Notes: generated by a model from the sequence alone, not told the origin. A stretch of DNA of 64,000 bases from Phycicoccus endophyticus (GCF_011326735.1 NZ_JAANCN010000003.1:62001-126000), one strand, 5' to 3'; positions 19,852 through 29,560 are shown, counted from the stretch's first letter. Numbers and translations: made by a program.

Positions 19852-21198
19852 TCAGAGGGCGAGGCGCTGCTGGAGGACCGCGCAGAGCCGGTCGCACACG
19901 TCGCGCGCGGTCTGCTCGGTGGCAGCCTCGACCATGACCCGCACGACCGGCTCCGTGCCCGACTTGCGCAGCAGCACCCGCCCCGAGCCACCGAGCGCGG
20001 CCGCCTCGGCGCGCACGGCCGCCTGGAGCACCTCGTCGCTCTCGACCCGGCTCTTGTCGACACCCTTGACGTTGACGAGCACCTGCGGCAGCCGGGTCAC
20101 GACGCCGGCGAGCTCACCGAGCGGGCGACCGGTCTCGGCCACCCGTGCGGCGAGCATGAGCCCGGTGAGCACGCCGTCCCCGGTCGTCGCGTGCTCGAGG
20201 ATGATGACGTGCCCGGACTGCTCCCCGCCGAGGGAGTGCTCGTGCCGGCGCATCTCCTCCAGGACGTACCGGTCGCCGACGGCGGTCTGCTTGACGCTGA
20301 TGCCCTCGCGGTCCATCGCCTGGAGCAGCCCGAGGTTGCTCATGACCGTCGCGACCAGGGTGTTCTCCCGCAGCAGCCCGTGGTCGCGCAGGGCGAGCGC
20401 GAGCACGGCCATGATCTGGTCGCCGTCGACGACCCCGCCCTCGGCATCCACGGCGAGGCACCGGTCGGCGTCGCCGTCGTGGGCGATGCCGAGGTCGGCT
20501 CCCCGCTCCAGGACGGCCGCCTGCAGGCGCTCCAGGTGGGTCGACCCGTAGCCGTCGTTGATGTTCAGCCCGTCCGGGTCGGCGCCGATCTCGACGACCT
20601 CGGCGCCGGAGAGCCGGAAGACCTCCGGGGAGACGGCGCTCGCGGCACCGTGGGCGGCGTCGATGACGACGCTGAGGCCGTCGAGCCGGTTCGGCAGGGC
20701 CGAGAGCAGGTGGGCGACGTACCGGGCCTGGCCGGCACGGTTCTCGTGGATGCGGCCGACCGCCGCACCCTGCGGCCGCTCCCAGTCCTGGCCCATCCGC
20801 TCGGCGATCTCGTCCTCGACGGCGTCGGCGAGCTTGTGCCCGCCGGCGGCGAAGAACTTGATGCCGTTGTCGGGCATGGCGTTGTGCGAGGCGGAGAGCA
20901 CCACCCCGAAGGTCGCGCCCATGTCGGCGGTGAGGAAGGCGACGGCGGGCGTGGGCAGGACACCGACGTTGTGGACGTCCACCCCGGCCGAGGCGAGCCC
21001 GGCACACACCGCAGCCGAGAGGAGCTCGCCGCTGGCCCGGGGGTCGCGGCCGACGACCGCGCGGGGGCGCCGGCCCGCGCGCCGGTCCTCCTCGCCGAGC
21101 ACGTGGGCAGCGGCGATGCTGAGGTCGAGCGCGAGCTCGGCGGTGATCTCGCGGTTGGCCAGGCCGCGCACGCCGTCGGTGCCGAAGAGTCGGGACAT
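19852..21198 (-). CDS. glmM: Phosphoglucosamine mutase
   Basis: Converts glucosamine-6-phosphate to glucosamine-1-phosphate for UDP-GlcNAc and peptidoglycan synthesis. Length 448 residues, as expected. The N-terminus [10 protein letters not shown] is diagnostic. The phosphoserine loop is [11 protein letters not shown] at about residues 102-112, the Mg loop DGDADRC at about 245, and the C-terminal phosphate-binding motif [14 protein letters not shown] at about 410. ATG at 21198 has AAAGG nine bases upstream. It follows rplM-rpsI on the same strand, a conserved actinobacterial order, but a strong terminator separates it from rpsI. Confidence 0.97.
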   Translation of the reverse strand: MSRLFGTDGVRGLANREITAELALDLSIAAAHVLGEEDRRAGRRPRAVVGRDPRASGELLSAAVCAGLASAGVDVHNVGVLPTPAVAFLTADMGATFGVVLSASHNAMPDNGIKFFAAGGHKLADAVEDEIAERMGQDWERPQGAAVGRIHENRAGQARYVAHLLSALPNRLDGLSVVIDAAHGAASAVSPEVFRLSGAEVVEIGADPDGLNINDGYGSTHLERLQAAVLERGADLGIAHDGDADRCLAVDAEGGVVDGDQIMAVLALALRDHGLLRENTLVATVMSNLGLLQAMDREGISVKQTAVGDRYVLEEMRRHEHSLGGEQSGHVIILEHATTGDGVLTGLMLAARVAETGRPLGELAGVVTRLPQVLVNVKGVDKSRVESDEVLQAAVRAEAAALGGSGRVLLRKSGTEPVVRVMVEAATEQTARDVCDRLCAVLQQRLAL

Positions 21199-21229
21199 GT
21201 CAGGGATGCCTTTCTGTGGACCGCCGTCG

Positions 21230-21235
21230 AACCTA
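21230..21235 (-). promoter_or_regulatory. Candidate -10 box for glmM
   Basis: TAGGTT on the minus strand would start transcription about 25 bases before the ATG, leaving room for the AAAGG site. It lies just beyond the rpsI terminator, in keeping with independent transcription of glmM. Confidence 0.4.
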
Positions 21236-21309
21236 CCGCGAGCACCCGGGAGGTGCCGCGCCCACGGCGCCCCTGGCCGACGCCGCGGCCGTGACCCCCG
21301 TGGCAGACG

Positions 21310-21349
21310 CCGCGACGGCGGCACCCCTGGCAGGGTGCCGCCGTCGCGG
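21310..21349 (-). terminator. rplM-rpsI terminator
   Basis: A perfect 17-bp stem (left arm starts CCGCGACGGCGGCACCC) closes a six-base loop, beginning 17 bases after the rpsI stop in the direction of transcription. There is no U-tract, as is usual in this GC range. Confidence 0.75.
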
Positions 21350-21366
21350 GTGGACGCGCAGCGCGG

Positions 21367-21882
21367 TCAGCGCTTGCTGTACTGCGGCGCCTTGCGGGCC
21401 TTCTTCAGACCGGCCTTCTTGCGCTCGGGGACGCGGGCGTCGCGGGTGAGCAGCCCGGCCTTCTTCAGGGCGGGCCGGTTCAGCTCGGGGTCGACGCCGT
21501 TGAGCGAGCGGGCGACACCGAGCCGGACGGCACCGGCCTGACCGGAGGGGCCACCACCGTGGACCCGGACGAGGACGTCGTAGGCGCCGTCGAGCTCGAG
21601 GACCTTGAGGGGCTCGGCGACGATCTGCTGGTGCACCTTGTTCGGGAAGTACTCCTGCAGGGTGCGGCCGTTGACCTTCCACTCCCCGCTGCCCGGCACG
21701 ATGCGCACGCGGGCGACGGCCTGCTTGCGGCGACCGGTGGCGCCACCGGGCGCCGAGGCGCTCGGGCGGCGGACGCCCTCGGCACCGGCCACTGCGGCGT
21801 CGGACTCGGAGGTGTACTCCGACACGGGCGCGTCGTTGGCGTCCGTCCCGGCGGTCTCGTCGATCTGGGCGTTCTCGGACAT
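21367..21882 (-). CDS. rpsI: 30S ribosomal protein S9
   Basis: Small-subunit protein of 171 residues whose C-terminal tail reaches toward the P-site tRNA; the tail KKAPQYSKR-like end ([10 protein letters not shown]) is intact. The conserved domain starts at [11 protein letters not shown], about residue 50. The first 45 residues are an acidic, Ala/Ser-rich extension common in actinobacteria and probably disordered. Its ATG overlaps the rplM stop by one base (TGATG), giving translational coupling. Confidence 0.97.
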   Translation of the reverse strand: MSENAQIDETAGTDANDAPVSEYTSESDAAVAGAEGVRRPSASAPGGATGRRKQAVARVRIVPGSGEWKVNGRTLQEYFPNKVHQQIVAEPLKVLELDGAYDVLVRVHGGGPSGQAGAVRLGVARSLNGVDPELNRPALKKAGLLTRDARVPERKKAGLKKARKAPQYSKR

Positions 21883-22325
21883 CACTGGGCCACCTGGGTG
21901 ATCTCGAAGGGCTGGGGCTGCTGGGCAGCGTGCGGGTGCTCGGCGCCGGCGTAGACCTTGAGCTTGGTCAGCTGCTGGCGACCGAGGGAGGTCTTGGGGA
22001 GCATGCCGCGCACGGCCTTCTCGACCGCCTTCTCCGGGTGCTTGGCGAGCAGGTCGGTGTAGGACTGCGAGCTCAGGCCGCCGGGGAAGCCGGAGTGCCG
22101 GTAGGCCCGCTTCTGCTCGGCCTTGGCGCCGGTGAGGGCGACCTTGTCGGCGTTGATGACGATGACGAAGTCGCCGGTGTCGACGTGCGGGGCGAAGGTC
22201 GGCTTGTGCTTGCCGCGCAGCAGGGTCGCCACCTGGGTGGCGAGACGGCCGAGGACGACGTCCGTGGCGTCGATGACGTGCCACGCGCGGGTGATCTCGC
22301 CCGGCTTGGGGGTGTAGGTACGCAT
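21882..22325 (-). CDS. rplM: 50S ribosomal protein L13
   Basis: Early-assembly protein of the large subunit, 147 residues. Conserved segments are [15 protein letters not shown] at about residue 15, [16 protein letters not shown] at about 50 and [18 protein letters not shown] near 110. It is the first gene of the rplM-rpsI operon; a promoter with a TATACT -10 box lies about 95 bases upstream. Confidence 0.97.
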   Translation of the reverse strand: MRTYTPKPGEITRAWHVIDATDVVLGRLATQVATLLRGKHKPTFAPHVDTGDFVIVINADKVALTGAKAEQKRAYRHSGFPGGLSSQSYTDLLAKHPEKAVEKAVRGMLPKTSLGRQQLTKLKVYAGAEHPHAAQQPQPFEITQVAQ

Positions 22326-22420
22326 GGGAGCTTCCTGTCGATGATGACGGGGGGTCGTGTGCTGCGTGCTCTCGGGAGGGCGCGGGTCCGTCGCGACAGC
22401 GCGCGGCACACCAGCCATCG

Positions 22421-22450
22421 AGTATAGGGGCCCGCCGAGGGCGGTCCTAA
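22421..22450 (-). promoter_or_regulatory. rplM-rpsI promoter
   Basis: On the minus strand TTAGGA (22450-22445) and an excellent TATACT box (22426-22421) are separated by 18 bases. The predicted start near 22414 gives a leader of about 90 bases before the rplM ATG. Confidence 0.6.
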
Positions 22451-22509
22451 TCGATGCCCGGTCCCCGCGACACCCCCTCCCACCTGCGAGGACGCCGACC
22501 CCGACCACA

Positions 22510-22553
22510 GTGCACGCCAGTTGTGCAAACAGACTGTGCACAGGTAGTGTGCA
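22510..22553 (+). promoter_or_regulatory. Four GTGCA iterons at 13-bp period overlapping the ArsR-type promoter
   Basis: GTGCA occurs at 22510, 22523, 22536 and 22549, exactly 13 bases apart each time. The array covers a possible -35 (TTGTGC, 22521-22526) and -10 (TAGTGT, 22545-22550, 18-base spacer). The -10 ends six bases before the ATG, so the message is probably leaderless. A palindrome TGTGCACA at 22535-22542 lies inside. The repeats are good candidates for autoregulatory operators of the downstream HTH protein. Confidence 0.6.
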
Positions 22554-22556
22554 TCT

Positions 22557-23168
22557 ATGAGCACTCCTTCGTCGCCCGACGGCCGGCTCACCGGCCTCCG
22601 GCTGGACGCCGCCGCCCTGAAGACCCTCGCCCACCCCCTGCGCAGCCGGCTGCTCACGGCCCTGCGCGTGGGTGGACCGGCGACCGCCACCGACCTGGCC
22701 GCGCAGCTCGGCACGAACTCGGGCGCGACCTCCTACCACCTGCGGCGGCTGGAGTCGGTCGGGCTCGTCGCCGACACCGGCGACGGTGAGGGCAGACGGC
22801 GGCTGTGGCGCGCCGCCACCGAGAGCCACCAGTGGGAGCCGAGCGACTTCGCCGACGACGAGGACGCCGAGACCGCCCTGGGGTGGCTGCAGCGCGACTA
22901 CTCGCGCCACCTCGGGGAGCGGTTCGAGCGCTGGCTCGACGTCGAGCCCGGCTGGCCACCGGCGTGGCGGGACGCGATGGGGATGGACGACTCGTGGGTC
23001 CTCGCCACCCCCGAGCAGGCCCGCGCCATGCGGGCCGAGCTCGACGACGTCGTCGCGCGCTACCGCCGGGTCGGCCAGGGCAGCCCCTCGGCCCGACGGG
23101 TCGCCGTCTACGCCGTGCTCTACCCCGTCGACCTCGACCGACCGCCGCGCGGGGGCACGTCCGGATGA
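22557..23168 (+). CDS. ArsR-type winged-helix transcriptional regulator
   Basis: Regulator of 203 residues. An ArsR-like winged helix spans about residues 18-85: [16 protein letters not shown], then [28 protein letters not shown] as recognition helix region, then a [10 protein letters not shown] wing. The longer C-terminal part (about 90-200) is Trp-rich and resembles the effector part of regulators paired with drug exporters. No ArsR metal-binding CxC motif is present, so the signal is probably organic. Its TGA overlaps the transporter ATG (ATGA). Four GTGCA boxes cover its promoter. Confidence 0.85.
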   Translation: MSTPSSPDGRLTGLRLDAAALKTLAHPLRSRLLTALRVGGPATATDLAAQLGTNSGATSYHLRRLESVGLVADTGDGEGRRRLWRAATESHQWEPSDFADDEDAETALGWLQRDYSRHLGERFERWLDVEPGWPPAWRDAMGMDDSWVLATPEQARAMRAELDDVVARYRRVGQGSPSARRVAVYAVLYPVDLDRPPRGGTSG

Positions 23169-24436
23169 CCCCGCCGCTCACCGCCGAGGGCGCACGACGG
23201 GTCCTGCTGCTGCTCACCTTCACCCGCTGGTTCCCCGTCGGGTTGACGATCGGCGTCACGACGCTGCTCCCCCTGGAGCGCGGGCTCGACCTGGCCCAGC
23301 TCGGGGTGATGCTGTCCGTGCAGGGCTTCGTCGTCCTCGCCCTCGAGCTGCCGACCGGCGGGGTGGCCGACGCCCTCGGGCGGCGCCCGCTCCTCGTCGC
23401 GGCCACCGTCGTCGCGCTCGCCTCGGCCGTCGTGTTCGTCCTCGCCCACAGCCTGGCGGCGTTCGTCGTCGCGATGCTCCTCCAGGGGGTCTACCGCGCG
23501 CTGGACTCCGGGCCCCTGGAGTCCTGGTACGTCGACACCGCGCAGGCCGACGACCCCGAGGTCGAGGTCGAGCAGGGGCTCGCGCGGGCCGGCACCGTCC
23601 TCGGGGTCGCGATCGCGAGCGGGGCGCTCGTCTCCGGCGGGCTCGTCGCCTGGCACCCGGTGGCCTTCCTCACCGCCTTGGAGACGCCGTACTGGGTCGC
23701 GGTCGCGTTCATCGTCGCGAACGTCGCGGCGACGGCGACGCTGCTGCGCGAGCCGGTCACCCACGTCGACGCGACCGGATGGCGCCGTGCCGTCGCGTCC
23801 GCGCGGGAGGCACCCGGCGTCGTCGCGGGTGGGCTGCGCCTCCTGCGCACCGACCGGGTCGTGCTCGCACTCGTCGGGGTCGAGGTGTTCTGGAGCGTCG
23901 GGATGATCTCCTTCGAGACCCTCATGCCCGTCCGGCTCGCCGAGCTCGTCGGAACGCAGGCGCGGGCGGGGGCCCTCATGGGCCCGGTGTCCGCCGCGGC
24001 GTGGGGGCTGTTCGCCGCCGGCTCGGCGGGCGCCGGGGTGCTCGCGCGGCGGGTCGGGGTGACCTGGACCGCCATCGCCTCGCGGGTCGCCCAGGGGGCC
24101 GCCATCGTCGGCATGGCGCTCGTGGCCGGGCCCGCCGGGCTCGTCACCGCCTTCTTCGTCGTCTACACCCTCCACGGCGCCGCGGGACCCGTGCACGCGG
24201 CACTCGTGCACCGTCAGGCGGGGCCCGGCAACCGCACGACCCTGCTGTCGATGAACTCGATGGTCGCCGGCGCGTCCTACAGCCTCGGGCTGCTCGCCCT
24301 CGGCCCGTTCGCCGAGGCGACGAGCACGGCGCTCGCGATGGGCGTGGCCGGGGCCTTCAGCATCCTCGGCGCGCTCCTCTACCGCCCGGCCCTGCACGCC
24401 GAGCGACGCGCGGCCCCGGCACCCCACCCGGCGTGA
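23165..24436 (+). CDS. MFS transporter, putative drug exporter
   Basis: Major facilitator protein of 423 residues with about 12 membrane helices. The loop between helices 2 and 3 carries the MFS motif A-like [13 protein letters not shown] at about residues 60-72. [16 protein letters not shown] at about 110 resembles the motif seen in a family of exporters related to tetracycline/macrolide MFS pumps. It is translationally coupled to the ArsR-type gene, which suggests substrate-induced derepression. The substrate is unknown. It converges with the ABC-F gene; 25 bases separate the stops. Confidence 0.88.
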   Translation: MTPPLTAEGARRVLLLLTFTRWFPVGLTIGVTTLLPLERGLDLAQLGVMLSVQGFVVLALELPTGGVADALGRRPLLVAATVVALASAVVFVLAHSLAAFVVAMLLQGVYRALDSGPLESWYVDTAQADDPEVEVEQGLARAGTVLGVAIASGALVSGGLVAWHPVAFLTALETPYWVAVAFIVANVAATATLLREPVTHVDATGWRRAVASAREAPGVVAGGLRLLRTDRVVLALVGVEVFWSVGMISFETLMPVRLAELVGTQARAGALMGPVSAAAWGLFAAGSAGAGVLARRVGVTWTAIASRVAQGAAIVGMALVAGPAGLVTAFFVVYTLHGAAGPVHAALVHRQAGPGNRTTLLSMNSMVAGASYSLGLLALGPFAEATSTALAMGVAGAFSILGALLYRPALHAERRAAPAPHPA

Positions 24437-24461
24437 AGGGGCCCACCGGTCGAGGGGTGGG

Positions 24462-26156
24462 TCAGCGCGCCCGCCGGACCCGCCCCTCGTCCCAGACGGG
24501 CTCGTCGCTCTCGTAGACCGCGGCGTCCTGGCCGAAGACGAGGAAGCGGTCCATCCCCCGGGCGAACCACCGGTCGTGCGTCACTGCGACGACGGTCCCC
24601 TCGAAGGCGGCCAGTGCGCTCTCGAGCGCCTCGGCCGACAGCAGGTCGAGGTTGTCGGTGGGCTCGTCGAGGAGCAGGAGCGTCGCCCCCGACAGCTCGA
24701 GCAGGAGGATCTGCAGCCGTGCCTGCTGGCCGCCGGAGAGCAGCTCGAAGCGCTGCTCCGCGGACCGCGCGAGCCCGTAGCGGTCGAGGGCCCGTGCCGC
24801 GAGGTCCCGGGGCCGCCCGGCCCGGTGCTCGTCGCCGCGGTGAAGGATCTCCAGCAGCGTGCGCCCGTGCAGCGCCGGGTGGTCGTGCGTCTGCGCGAAC
24901 CAGCCCGGGCGCACCCGGCTGCCGAGGACCAGCCGCCCGGCGTGCTCGACCGGGGCGGGCCGCAGGTCCCCGACCGGCTCGTGCTCGGCGTCGGGATCGC
25001 TGCCCCCCGCCGCGAGCAGCCGCAGGAAGTGCGACTTGCCGGACCCGTTGCTGCCGAGCACGCCGACGCGGTCACCGAACCAGATCTCGGTGTCGAAGGG
25101 GGCGACCAGCCGCTGGCCGCCGGCGCGTAGCTCGAGACCCGTCGCGACCACGGCGCGCTTGGCGGTGCGGCCTCCCTCCAGCCGCATCGTCACCGTCTGG
25201 GGCAGCGGCACGGCCTGCGGCGGCCCGGCCTCCTCGAACCGTCGCAGCCGGGTCTGCGCGGCCTGTAGGCGAGCGGCCATGTCCGAGTTGTACGCCGCCT
25301 TCTGCCGGTACATGACGACGAGCGCCTCGAGCTTGGCGTGCTCCTCGTCCCAGCGGCGCCGCTGCTCCTCGAGGCGGGCGTTGCGCTCCCGTCGGGCCTG
25401 CTCGTAGGTCGAGAACCGGCCGGGGTGGACCCACGCGCCGTTGCCGCCGCGACCCGGCTCGAGGGTCACGATGCGCGTCGCGACCCGGTCGAGCAGCTCG
25501 CGGTCGTGGCTGACGAGGAGGACGGTCTTGGCAGACTCCAGCAGCCGCTCCTCGAGCCAGCGCTTGCCCGGCACGTCGAGGTAGTTGTCCGGCTCGTCGA
25601 GGAGGAGCACCTCGTCCGGCCCCCGCAGCAGGGCCTCGAGGACGAGACGCTTCTGCTCGCCGCCGGAGAGGGTCCGCACCGCGCGCCACTGGGCGCGCTC
25701 GTAGGGGACGCCGAGGGCCGCGACGGTGCAGACGTCCCAGAGGGTCTCCCACTCGTAGCCGCCGGCGTCGCCCCAGTCGGCGAGGGCCTGGGCGTAGTCG
25801 AGCTGGTCCTGCTCGGACTCGCGCTCCATCATCGCCAGCTCGGTGCGCTCCACCTCGGCCGCCGCGCGACGCACCGGCCCGGGCGCGACCGACACGAGGA
25901 GGTCGCGCACGGTCGACTCGTCGCGCACGCTGCCGACGAACTGGCGCATCACCCCGATGCCGCCGCTGCGGGCCACGACGCCCTCGTGCGCGTCGAGGTC
26001 ACCGGCGAGGATGCGCAGCAGGGTGGTCTTGCCCGCGCCGTTGGGGCCGACGAGCGCGACCGTCGCGCCGTCGCCCACCCGGAAGGCCACCTCGCGCAGC
26101 AGTGCCCGCCCGTCGGGCAGCGTGAACCCCACTCCGGCGACGTCGAGATGGCCCAC
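24462..26156 (-). CDS. ABC-F family ATP-binding protein
   Basis: Soluble tandem ABC ATPase of 564 residues without membrane segments. Domain 1: Walker A GPNGAGKTT at about residue 38, signature LSGGEQKR, Walker B LLLDEPDNYLD. Domain 2: GSNGSGKS at about 370, LSGGQQAR, LLLDEPTDNLD. The linker of about 80 residues between them is charged and helical, the part that enters the ribosomal E site in this family. Such proteins act in translation and some protect ribosomes from antibiotics; which applies here cannot be said. GTG at 26156 has GAGGAT nine bases upstream. It lies 34 bases after truA. Confidence 0.9.
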   Translation of the reverse strand: MGHLDVAGVGFTLPDGRALLREVAFRVGDGATVALVGPNGAGKTTLLRILAGDLDAHEGVVARSGGIGVMRQFVGSVRDESTVRDLLVSVAPGPVRRAAAEVERTELAMMERESEQDQLDYAQALADWGDAGGYEWETLWDVCTVAALGVPYERAQWRAVRTLSGGEQKRLVLEALLRGPDEVLLLDEPDNYLDVPGKRWLEERLLESAKTVLLVSHDRELLDRVATRIVTLEPGRGGNGAWVHPGRFSTYEQARRERNARLEEQRRRWDEEHAKLEALVVMYRQKAAYNSDMAARLQAAQTRLRRFEEAGPPQAVPLPQTVTMRLEGGRTAKRAVVATGLELRAGGQRLVAPFDTEIWFGDRVGVLGSNGSGKSHFLRLLAAGGSDPDAEHEPVGDLRPAPVEHAGRLVLGSRVRPGWFAQTHDHPALHGRTLLEILHRGDEHRAGRPRDLAARALDRYGLARSAEQRFELLSGGQQARLQILLLELSGATLLLLDEPTDNLDLLSAEALESALAAFEGTVVAVTHDRWFARGMDRFLVFGQDAAVYESDEPVWDEGRVRRAR

Positions 26157-26190
26157 GAGCGCCCATCCTCACCCAGGGACGGGCACCGGG

Positions 26191-27048
26191 TCACCCGAAT
26201 TCCGTGGGGGCCGGCGCGGAGCGCACCGCCCGGGCCTGCTCGGCGCGCGCCGCGAGCTCGTCGTCCGGGGGGTAGAGCACCTCCTCGAGCGAGAGCCCGT
26301 GCGCCGGCATGACGGTGACCCGGGGGTCGCGCACGCCGGCGCGCAGCACCTCCGTCGGCCACGCGGTCGGCGTGCGCCCCTCCCCCACCGGGACGACCGC
26401 CCCGACGAGGGCCCTCACCATGGAGTGGCAGAAGGCGTCGGCGACGACGCTCCCCACGAGCACGCCGTCCCGGTCCCGGGACCACTCGTACACCAGCAGT
26501 GTGCGGACCGTGCTCGCGCCCTCGCGCCGCCGGCAGAACGCGGCGAAGTCGTGCAGCCCGAGGAGCCGGCGCGCCGCCGCATCCATCGCCGCGACGTCCA
26601 GCGGGCCGCGGAGGGTCACCGTGTCGTGCCGCCGCAGCGGGTCGGCGGCCGCGGGGTCGTCGAGGATGCGGTAGCGGTATCGACGGCGCAGCGCCGAGAA
26701 GCGGGCGTCGAAGCCGGGAGGCGCCACACCCACCCGGCGGACGACGACGTCGTCCGGGAGTACCCCTCGCAGCCGGGTCACGGCCGCAGCCTCGGGCGAG
26801 CGGTCCGAGCGTCCGGGCAGCGCGCGGAAGGCGGCGTCGTCGACGTCGGCGTGGGCCACCTGGCCGCGGGCGTGCACCCCCGCGTCGGTGCGTCCGGCGA
26901 CGGTGAGACGCACCGGCTCGGGTGCCCGCAGGACGGTGGCCAGGGCCTCGGCCAGGGTCCCCTCGACGGTGCGCCGACCCGGCTGGGCGGCCCAGCCCGA
27001 GAAGCCGGTCCCGTCGTACGCGAGGTCGAGGCGGAGGCGCAGCGTCAC
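26191..27048 (-). CDS. truA: tRNA pseudouridine(38-40) synthase
   Basis: Modifies uridines 38-40 in the anticodon stem-loop of tRNAs. Length 285 residues. The catalytic aspartate is in GRTDAGVHA at about residues 51-59; LAYDGTGFSGWAAQPG at about 8-23 and FSALRRRYRYRI at about 118 are typical. The C-terminal DAFCHSMVRALVGAVVPVGEG segment (here split by domain) is conserved. GTG at 27048 lies six bases after TAGGCT. Position downstream of rplQ is the usual actinobacterial order, but a terminator sits between them. Confidence 0.96.
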   Translation of the reverse strand: MTLRLRLDLAYDGTGFSGWAAQPGRRTVEGTLAEALATVLRAPEPVRLTVAGRTDAGVHARGQVAHADVDDAAFRALPGRSDRSPEAAAVTRLRGVLPDDVVVRRVGVAPPGFDARFSALRRRYRYRILDDPAAADPLRRHDTVTLRGPLDVAAMDAAARRLLGLHDFAAFCRRREGASTVRTLLVYEWSRDRDGVLVGSVVADAFCHSMVRALVGAVVPVGEGRTPTAWPTEVLRAGVRDPRVTVMPAHGLSLEEVLYPPDDELAARAEQARAVRSAPAPTEFG

Positions 27049-27054
27049 CCAGCC

Positions 27055-27060
27055 AGCCTA
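27055..27060 (-). promoter_or_regulatory. Candidate -10 box for truA (leaderless)
   Basis: TAGGCT on the minus strand ends exactly six bases before the truA GTG. Placed beyond the rplQ terminator, it would let truA be expressed separately. Confidence 0.5.
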
Positions 27061-27071
27061 GGCCGCACAGC

Positions 27072-27106
27072 ACGAGGGCCGCCCCCCATGGGGAGGCGGC
27101 CCTCGT
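27072..27106 (-). terminator. rpoA-rplQ operon terminator
   Basis: ACGAGGGCCGCC pairs with GGCGGCCCTCGT, with an inner CCCC/GGGG stem around AT. It starts 12 bases after the rplQ stop. Confidence 0.75.
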
Positions 27107-27118
27107 CGGCGCGGTCGC

Positions 27119-27694
27119 TCAGGCCGTGGTCGAGTCCTCGTCGGACCCGCTCGCCTCGTCGGCGGCGGCCTCGACGGGGGCCTCCTCCTCGACGACGGTC
27201 TCCGCGGCGGTCGGCTCCTCGACGACGGCCTCCTCGGCCGGGGTCTCCTGCGCGGCCGGCTCCTCGACGACGGCGGCGTCCTTCGCGGCGCGCTTGGTGG
27301 CGGACTCGGCCTCCTTGACGGTGGCCTTCTTGGCCACCGGCTCGCGGACGAGCTCGATGACCGCCATGGGGGCGTTGTCGCCCTTGCGCGGACCGATCTT
27401 CGTGATCCGGGTGTAGCCGCCGTTGCGCTCGGCCATGTCGGGCGCGATCTCGACGAAGAGGCGGTGGACGACACCCTTGTCACGGACGACGGTCATGACC
27501 TTGCGGCGCGCCGAGAGGTCACCCCGCTTGGCGAACGTCACGAGCCGCTCGGCGAGCGGACGCAGGCGCTTGGCCTTGGCCTCGGTCGTCGTGATGCGGT
27601 CGTGCTCGAAGAGCGACGTCGCGAGGTTGGCGAGGATGAGCCGCTCGTGGGCGGGACCGCCTCCGAGACGGGGACCCTTGGTGGGCGTGGGCAT
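27119..27694 (-). CDS. rplQ: 50S ribosomal protein L17
   Basis: Large-subunit protein of 191 residues. The conserved core ([17 protein letters not shown]..., RDLVRKPH-like region replaced by [37 protein letters not shown]) covers the first 120 residues. Residues about 125-191 are an acidic tail rich in Glu, Ala and Val with repeated VVEEP units, longer than in most bacteria but seen in actinobacteria. It follows rpoA by 33 bases and ends the operon. Confidence 0.96.
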   Translation of the reverse strand: MPTPTKGPRLGGGPAHERLILANLATSLFEHDRITTTEAKAKRLRPLAERLVTFAKRGDLSARRKVMTVVRDKGVVHRLFVEIAPDMAERNGGYTRITKIGPRKGDNAPMAVIELVREPVAKKATVKEAESATKRAAKDAAVVEEPAAQETPAEEAVVEEPTAAETVVEEEAPVEAAADEASGSDEDSTTA

Positions 27695-27727
27695 TGCTGT
27701 TCTCCTTTATGTGCCTGAGCGGCGCGG

Positions 27728-28762
27728 TCAGAGCTGCTCGTCCTCGGCGAACGCCGAGTCGTCCTCGCCCTCACCGAAGGTGAAGTCGTCGTACCGGTCC
27801 GCGATCATGCTCGGGTCGAACCCGGGCGGGCTGTCCTTGAGGGCCAGGTTCATCCCGGCGAGCTTGGCCTTGACCTCGTCGATCGACTTCGCGCCGAAGT
27901 TGCGGATGTCGAGCAGGTCGGCCTCGCTGCGGCCGACGAGCTCACCGACGGTGTGGATGCCCTCGCGCTTGAGGCAGTTGTAGGACCGCACGGTCAGGTC
28001 GAGGTCCTCGATCGGCAGCGCGAGGTCGGCCGCGAGCGCGGCGTCGGTCGGGCTCGGGCCCATGTCGATGCCCTCGGCCTCGACGTTGAGCTCGCGCGCC
28101 AGGCCGAACAGCTCCACGAGGGTCTTGCCCGCCGAGGCGAGCGCGTCCCGCGGGGCCATCGAGCGCTTGGTCTCGACGTCGACGACGAGGCGGTCGAAGT
28201 CGGTGCGCTGCTCGACACGGGTGGCCTCGACCTTGTAGGTCACCGCGAGCACCGGGCTGTAGATCGAGTCGACCGGGATGCGGCCGATCTCCTGGTCGCC
28301 CGCCTTGTTCTGCACGGCGGAGACGTAGCCACGGCCACGCTCGACCGTCAGCTCCATCTCGACGGTGCCCTTGTCGTTGAGCGTCGCGATGTGCAGGTCG
28401 GGGTTGTGGACCTCGACACCGGCCGGCGGGGCGATGTCGGCCGCGGTGACCGCGCCGGCGCCCTGCTTGCGCAGGTACATGACGACCGGCTCGTCGTGCT
28501 CGGAGGACACGACCAGGCTCTTGATGTTGAGGATGATCTCGGTGACGTCCTCCTTGACCCCGGGGATCGTGGAGAACTCGTGGAGCACGCCGTCGATGCG
28601 CAGGCTCGTGACGGCCGCACCGGGGATGCTCGAGAGCAGGGTGCGCCGGAGGGAGTTGCCGAGCGTGTAGCCGAAGCCCGGCTCGAGCGGCTCGATGACG
28701 AAACGGCTCCGGTACTCGGAGACGACGTCCTCACTGAGGACGGGACGCTGTGCGATGAGCAC
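27728..28762 (-). CDS. rpoA: DNA-directed RNA polymerase subunit alpha
   Basis: Forms the alpha dimer that nucleates RNA polymerase; 344 residues. The N-terminal domain (about 1-230) contains [21 protein letters not shown] at about residues 28-48, here recognisable by [10 protein letters not shown]. The C-terminal domain (about 250-315) carries the helix-hairpin-helix region [18 protein letters not shown] that contacts DNA and activators. The extreme C-terminus is acidic. GTG at 28762 follows a GAGAT purine stretch. Terminator-like hairpins lie in the gap to rpsD. Confidence 0.97.
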   Translation of the reverse strand: MLIAQRPVLSEDVVSEYRSRFVIEPLEPGFGYTLGNSLRRTLLSSIPGAAVTSLRIDGVLHEFSTIPGVKEDVTEIILNIKSLVVSSEHDEPVVMYLRKQGAGAVTAADIAPPAGVEVHNPDLHIATLNDKGTVEMELTVERGRGYVSAVQNKAGDQEIGRIPVDSIYSPVLAVTYKVEATRVEQRTDFDRLVVDVETKRSMAPRDALASAGKTLVELFGLARELNVEAEGIDMGPSPTDAALAADLALPIEDLDLTVRSYNCLKREGIHTVGELVGRSEADLLDIRNFGAKSIDEVKAKLAGMNLALKDSPPGFDPSMIADRYDDFTFGEGEDDSAFAEDEQL

Positions 28763-28824
28763 GGTGGATCTCTTTCTCGTGCGGCCCGCTATATGACTCG
28801 CACGCTGCCGGTCCGACCGGCCGT

Positions 28825-28911
28825 CCCACCACCTCGGTCCGTGGTGGGCCAGACCCCGGCGCCCCGCGGCGGGTCGCCGCGGGTCACCGGGGGTTCGGGG
28901 GCCAGGCCCCC
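28825..28911 (-). promoter_or_regulatory. Cluster of three hairpins between rpsD and rpoA
   Basis: Three inverted repeats occupy the 153-base gap: CCCACCAC/GTGGTGGG (28825-28848), CCCGCGGC/GCCGCGGG (28863-28883) and GGGGGCC/GGCCCCC (28897-28911). They could attenuate read-through or fix mRNA processing between S4 and alpha. Confidence 0.45.
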
Positions 28912-28915
28912 AGGG

Positions 28916-29524
28916 TCAGTTCTTGGAGTAGAACTCGACGATGAGCTGCTCGGTGAGGACCGTGTCGATCTGCTCACGGGTGGGCAGCTGGTGGATGAGC
29001 ACCTGGAGGGTGCCGGGCACGACCTGCATCCAGGCCGGGACCGGCCGCTCGCCGAAGGTCTCACGGGCGAGCTGGAAGGGGAAGGACTCCACCGACTGCT
29101 TGCGCACCGTGATGATGTCGAACTGCTCGACCCGGTAGCTCGGCACGTCGACGCGCACGCCGTTGACCTCGAAGTGGCCGTGGCTGACGAGCTGACGCGC
29201 GTGCCGGCGGGTGCGGGCCAGGCCGGCCCGGTAGACGACGTTGTCCAGGCGGGACTCGAGGATCGTCAGGATGTTCTCGCCGGTCTTGCCGGGGCGGTTG
29301 GCCGCCTCGCTGTAGTAGCGGCGGAACTGCTTCTCCATGACGCCGTAGGTGAAGCGGGCCTTCTGCTTCTCCTGCAGCTGGGTCAGGTACTCCTTCTCCT
29401 GGATCCGGCGACGGCCGTGCTGGCCGGGCGGGAACGGGCGCAGGTCGAAGTTCTTGTCACCACCGACGAGGTCGGTCTTGAGGCGACGCGACTTCTTCGT
29501 GATGGGTCCGGTGTAACGGGCCAT
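28916..29524 (-). CDS. rpsD: 30S ribosomal protein S4
   Basis: Primary 16S rRNA binder and assembly initiator, 202 residues. The S4 RNA-binding domain runs from about residue 90 (ESRLDNVVYRAGLARTRRHA, ending in the conserved LVSHGHFEVNG). There are no N-terminal zinc cysteines, so this is the zinc-free form. It may repress its own operon as in other bacteria; the hairpins downstream of it do not prove this. Confidence 0.97.
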   Translation of the reverse strand: MARYTGPITKKSRRLKTDLVGGDKNFDLRPFPPGQHGRRRIQEKEYLTQLQEKQKARFTYGVMEKQFRRYYSEAANRPGKTGENILTILESRLDNVVYRAGLARTRRHARQLVSHGHFEVNGVRVDVPSYRVEQFDIITVRKQSVESFPFQLARETFGERPVPAWMQVVPGTLQVLIHQLPTREQIDTVLTEQLIVEFYSKN

Positions 29525-29560
29525 TGCTCTCTCTTACCTTTCGCGAAGTCTGTCGGTCGC

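Noticed and set aside
24437-24461. Possible terminator between the convergent MFS and ABC-F genes
   Set aside because: Only a short CCCA/TGGG pairing is present in the 25-base gap, too weak to call.
26157-26190. Promoter or terminator between truA and the ABC-F gene
   Set aside because: The 34-base gap contains no inverted repeat and no TANNNT box at a suitable distance; simple co-transcription is more likely.
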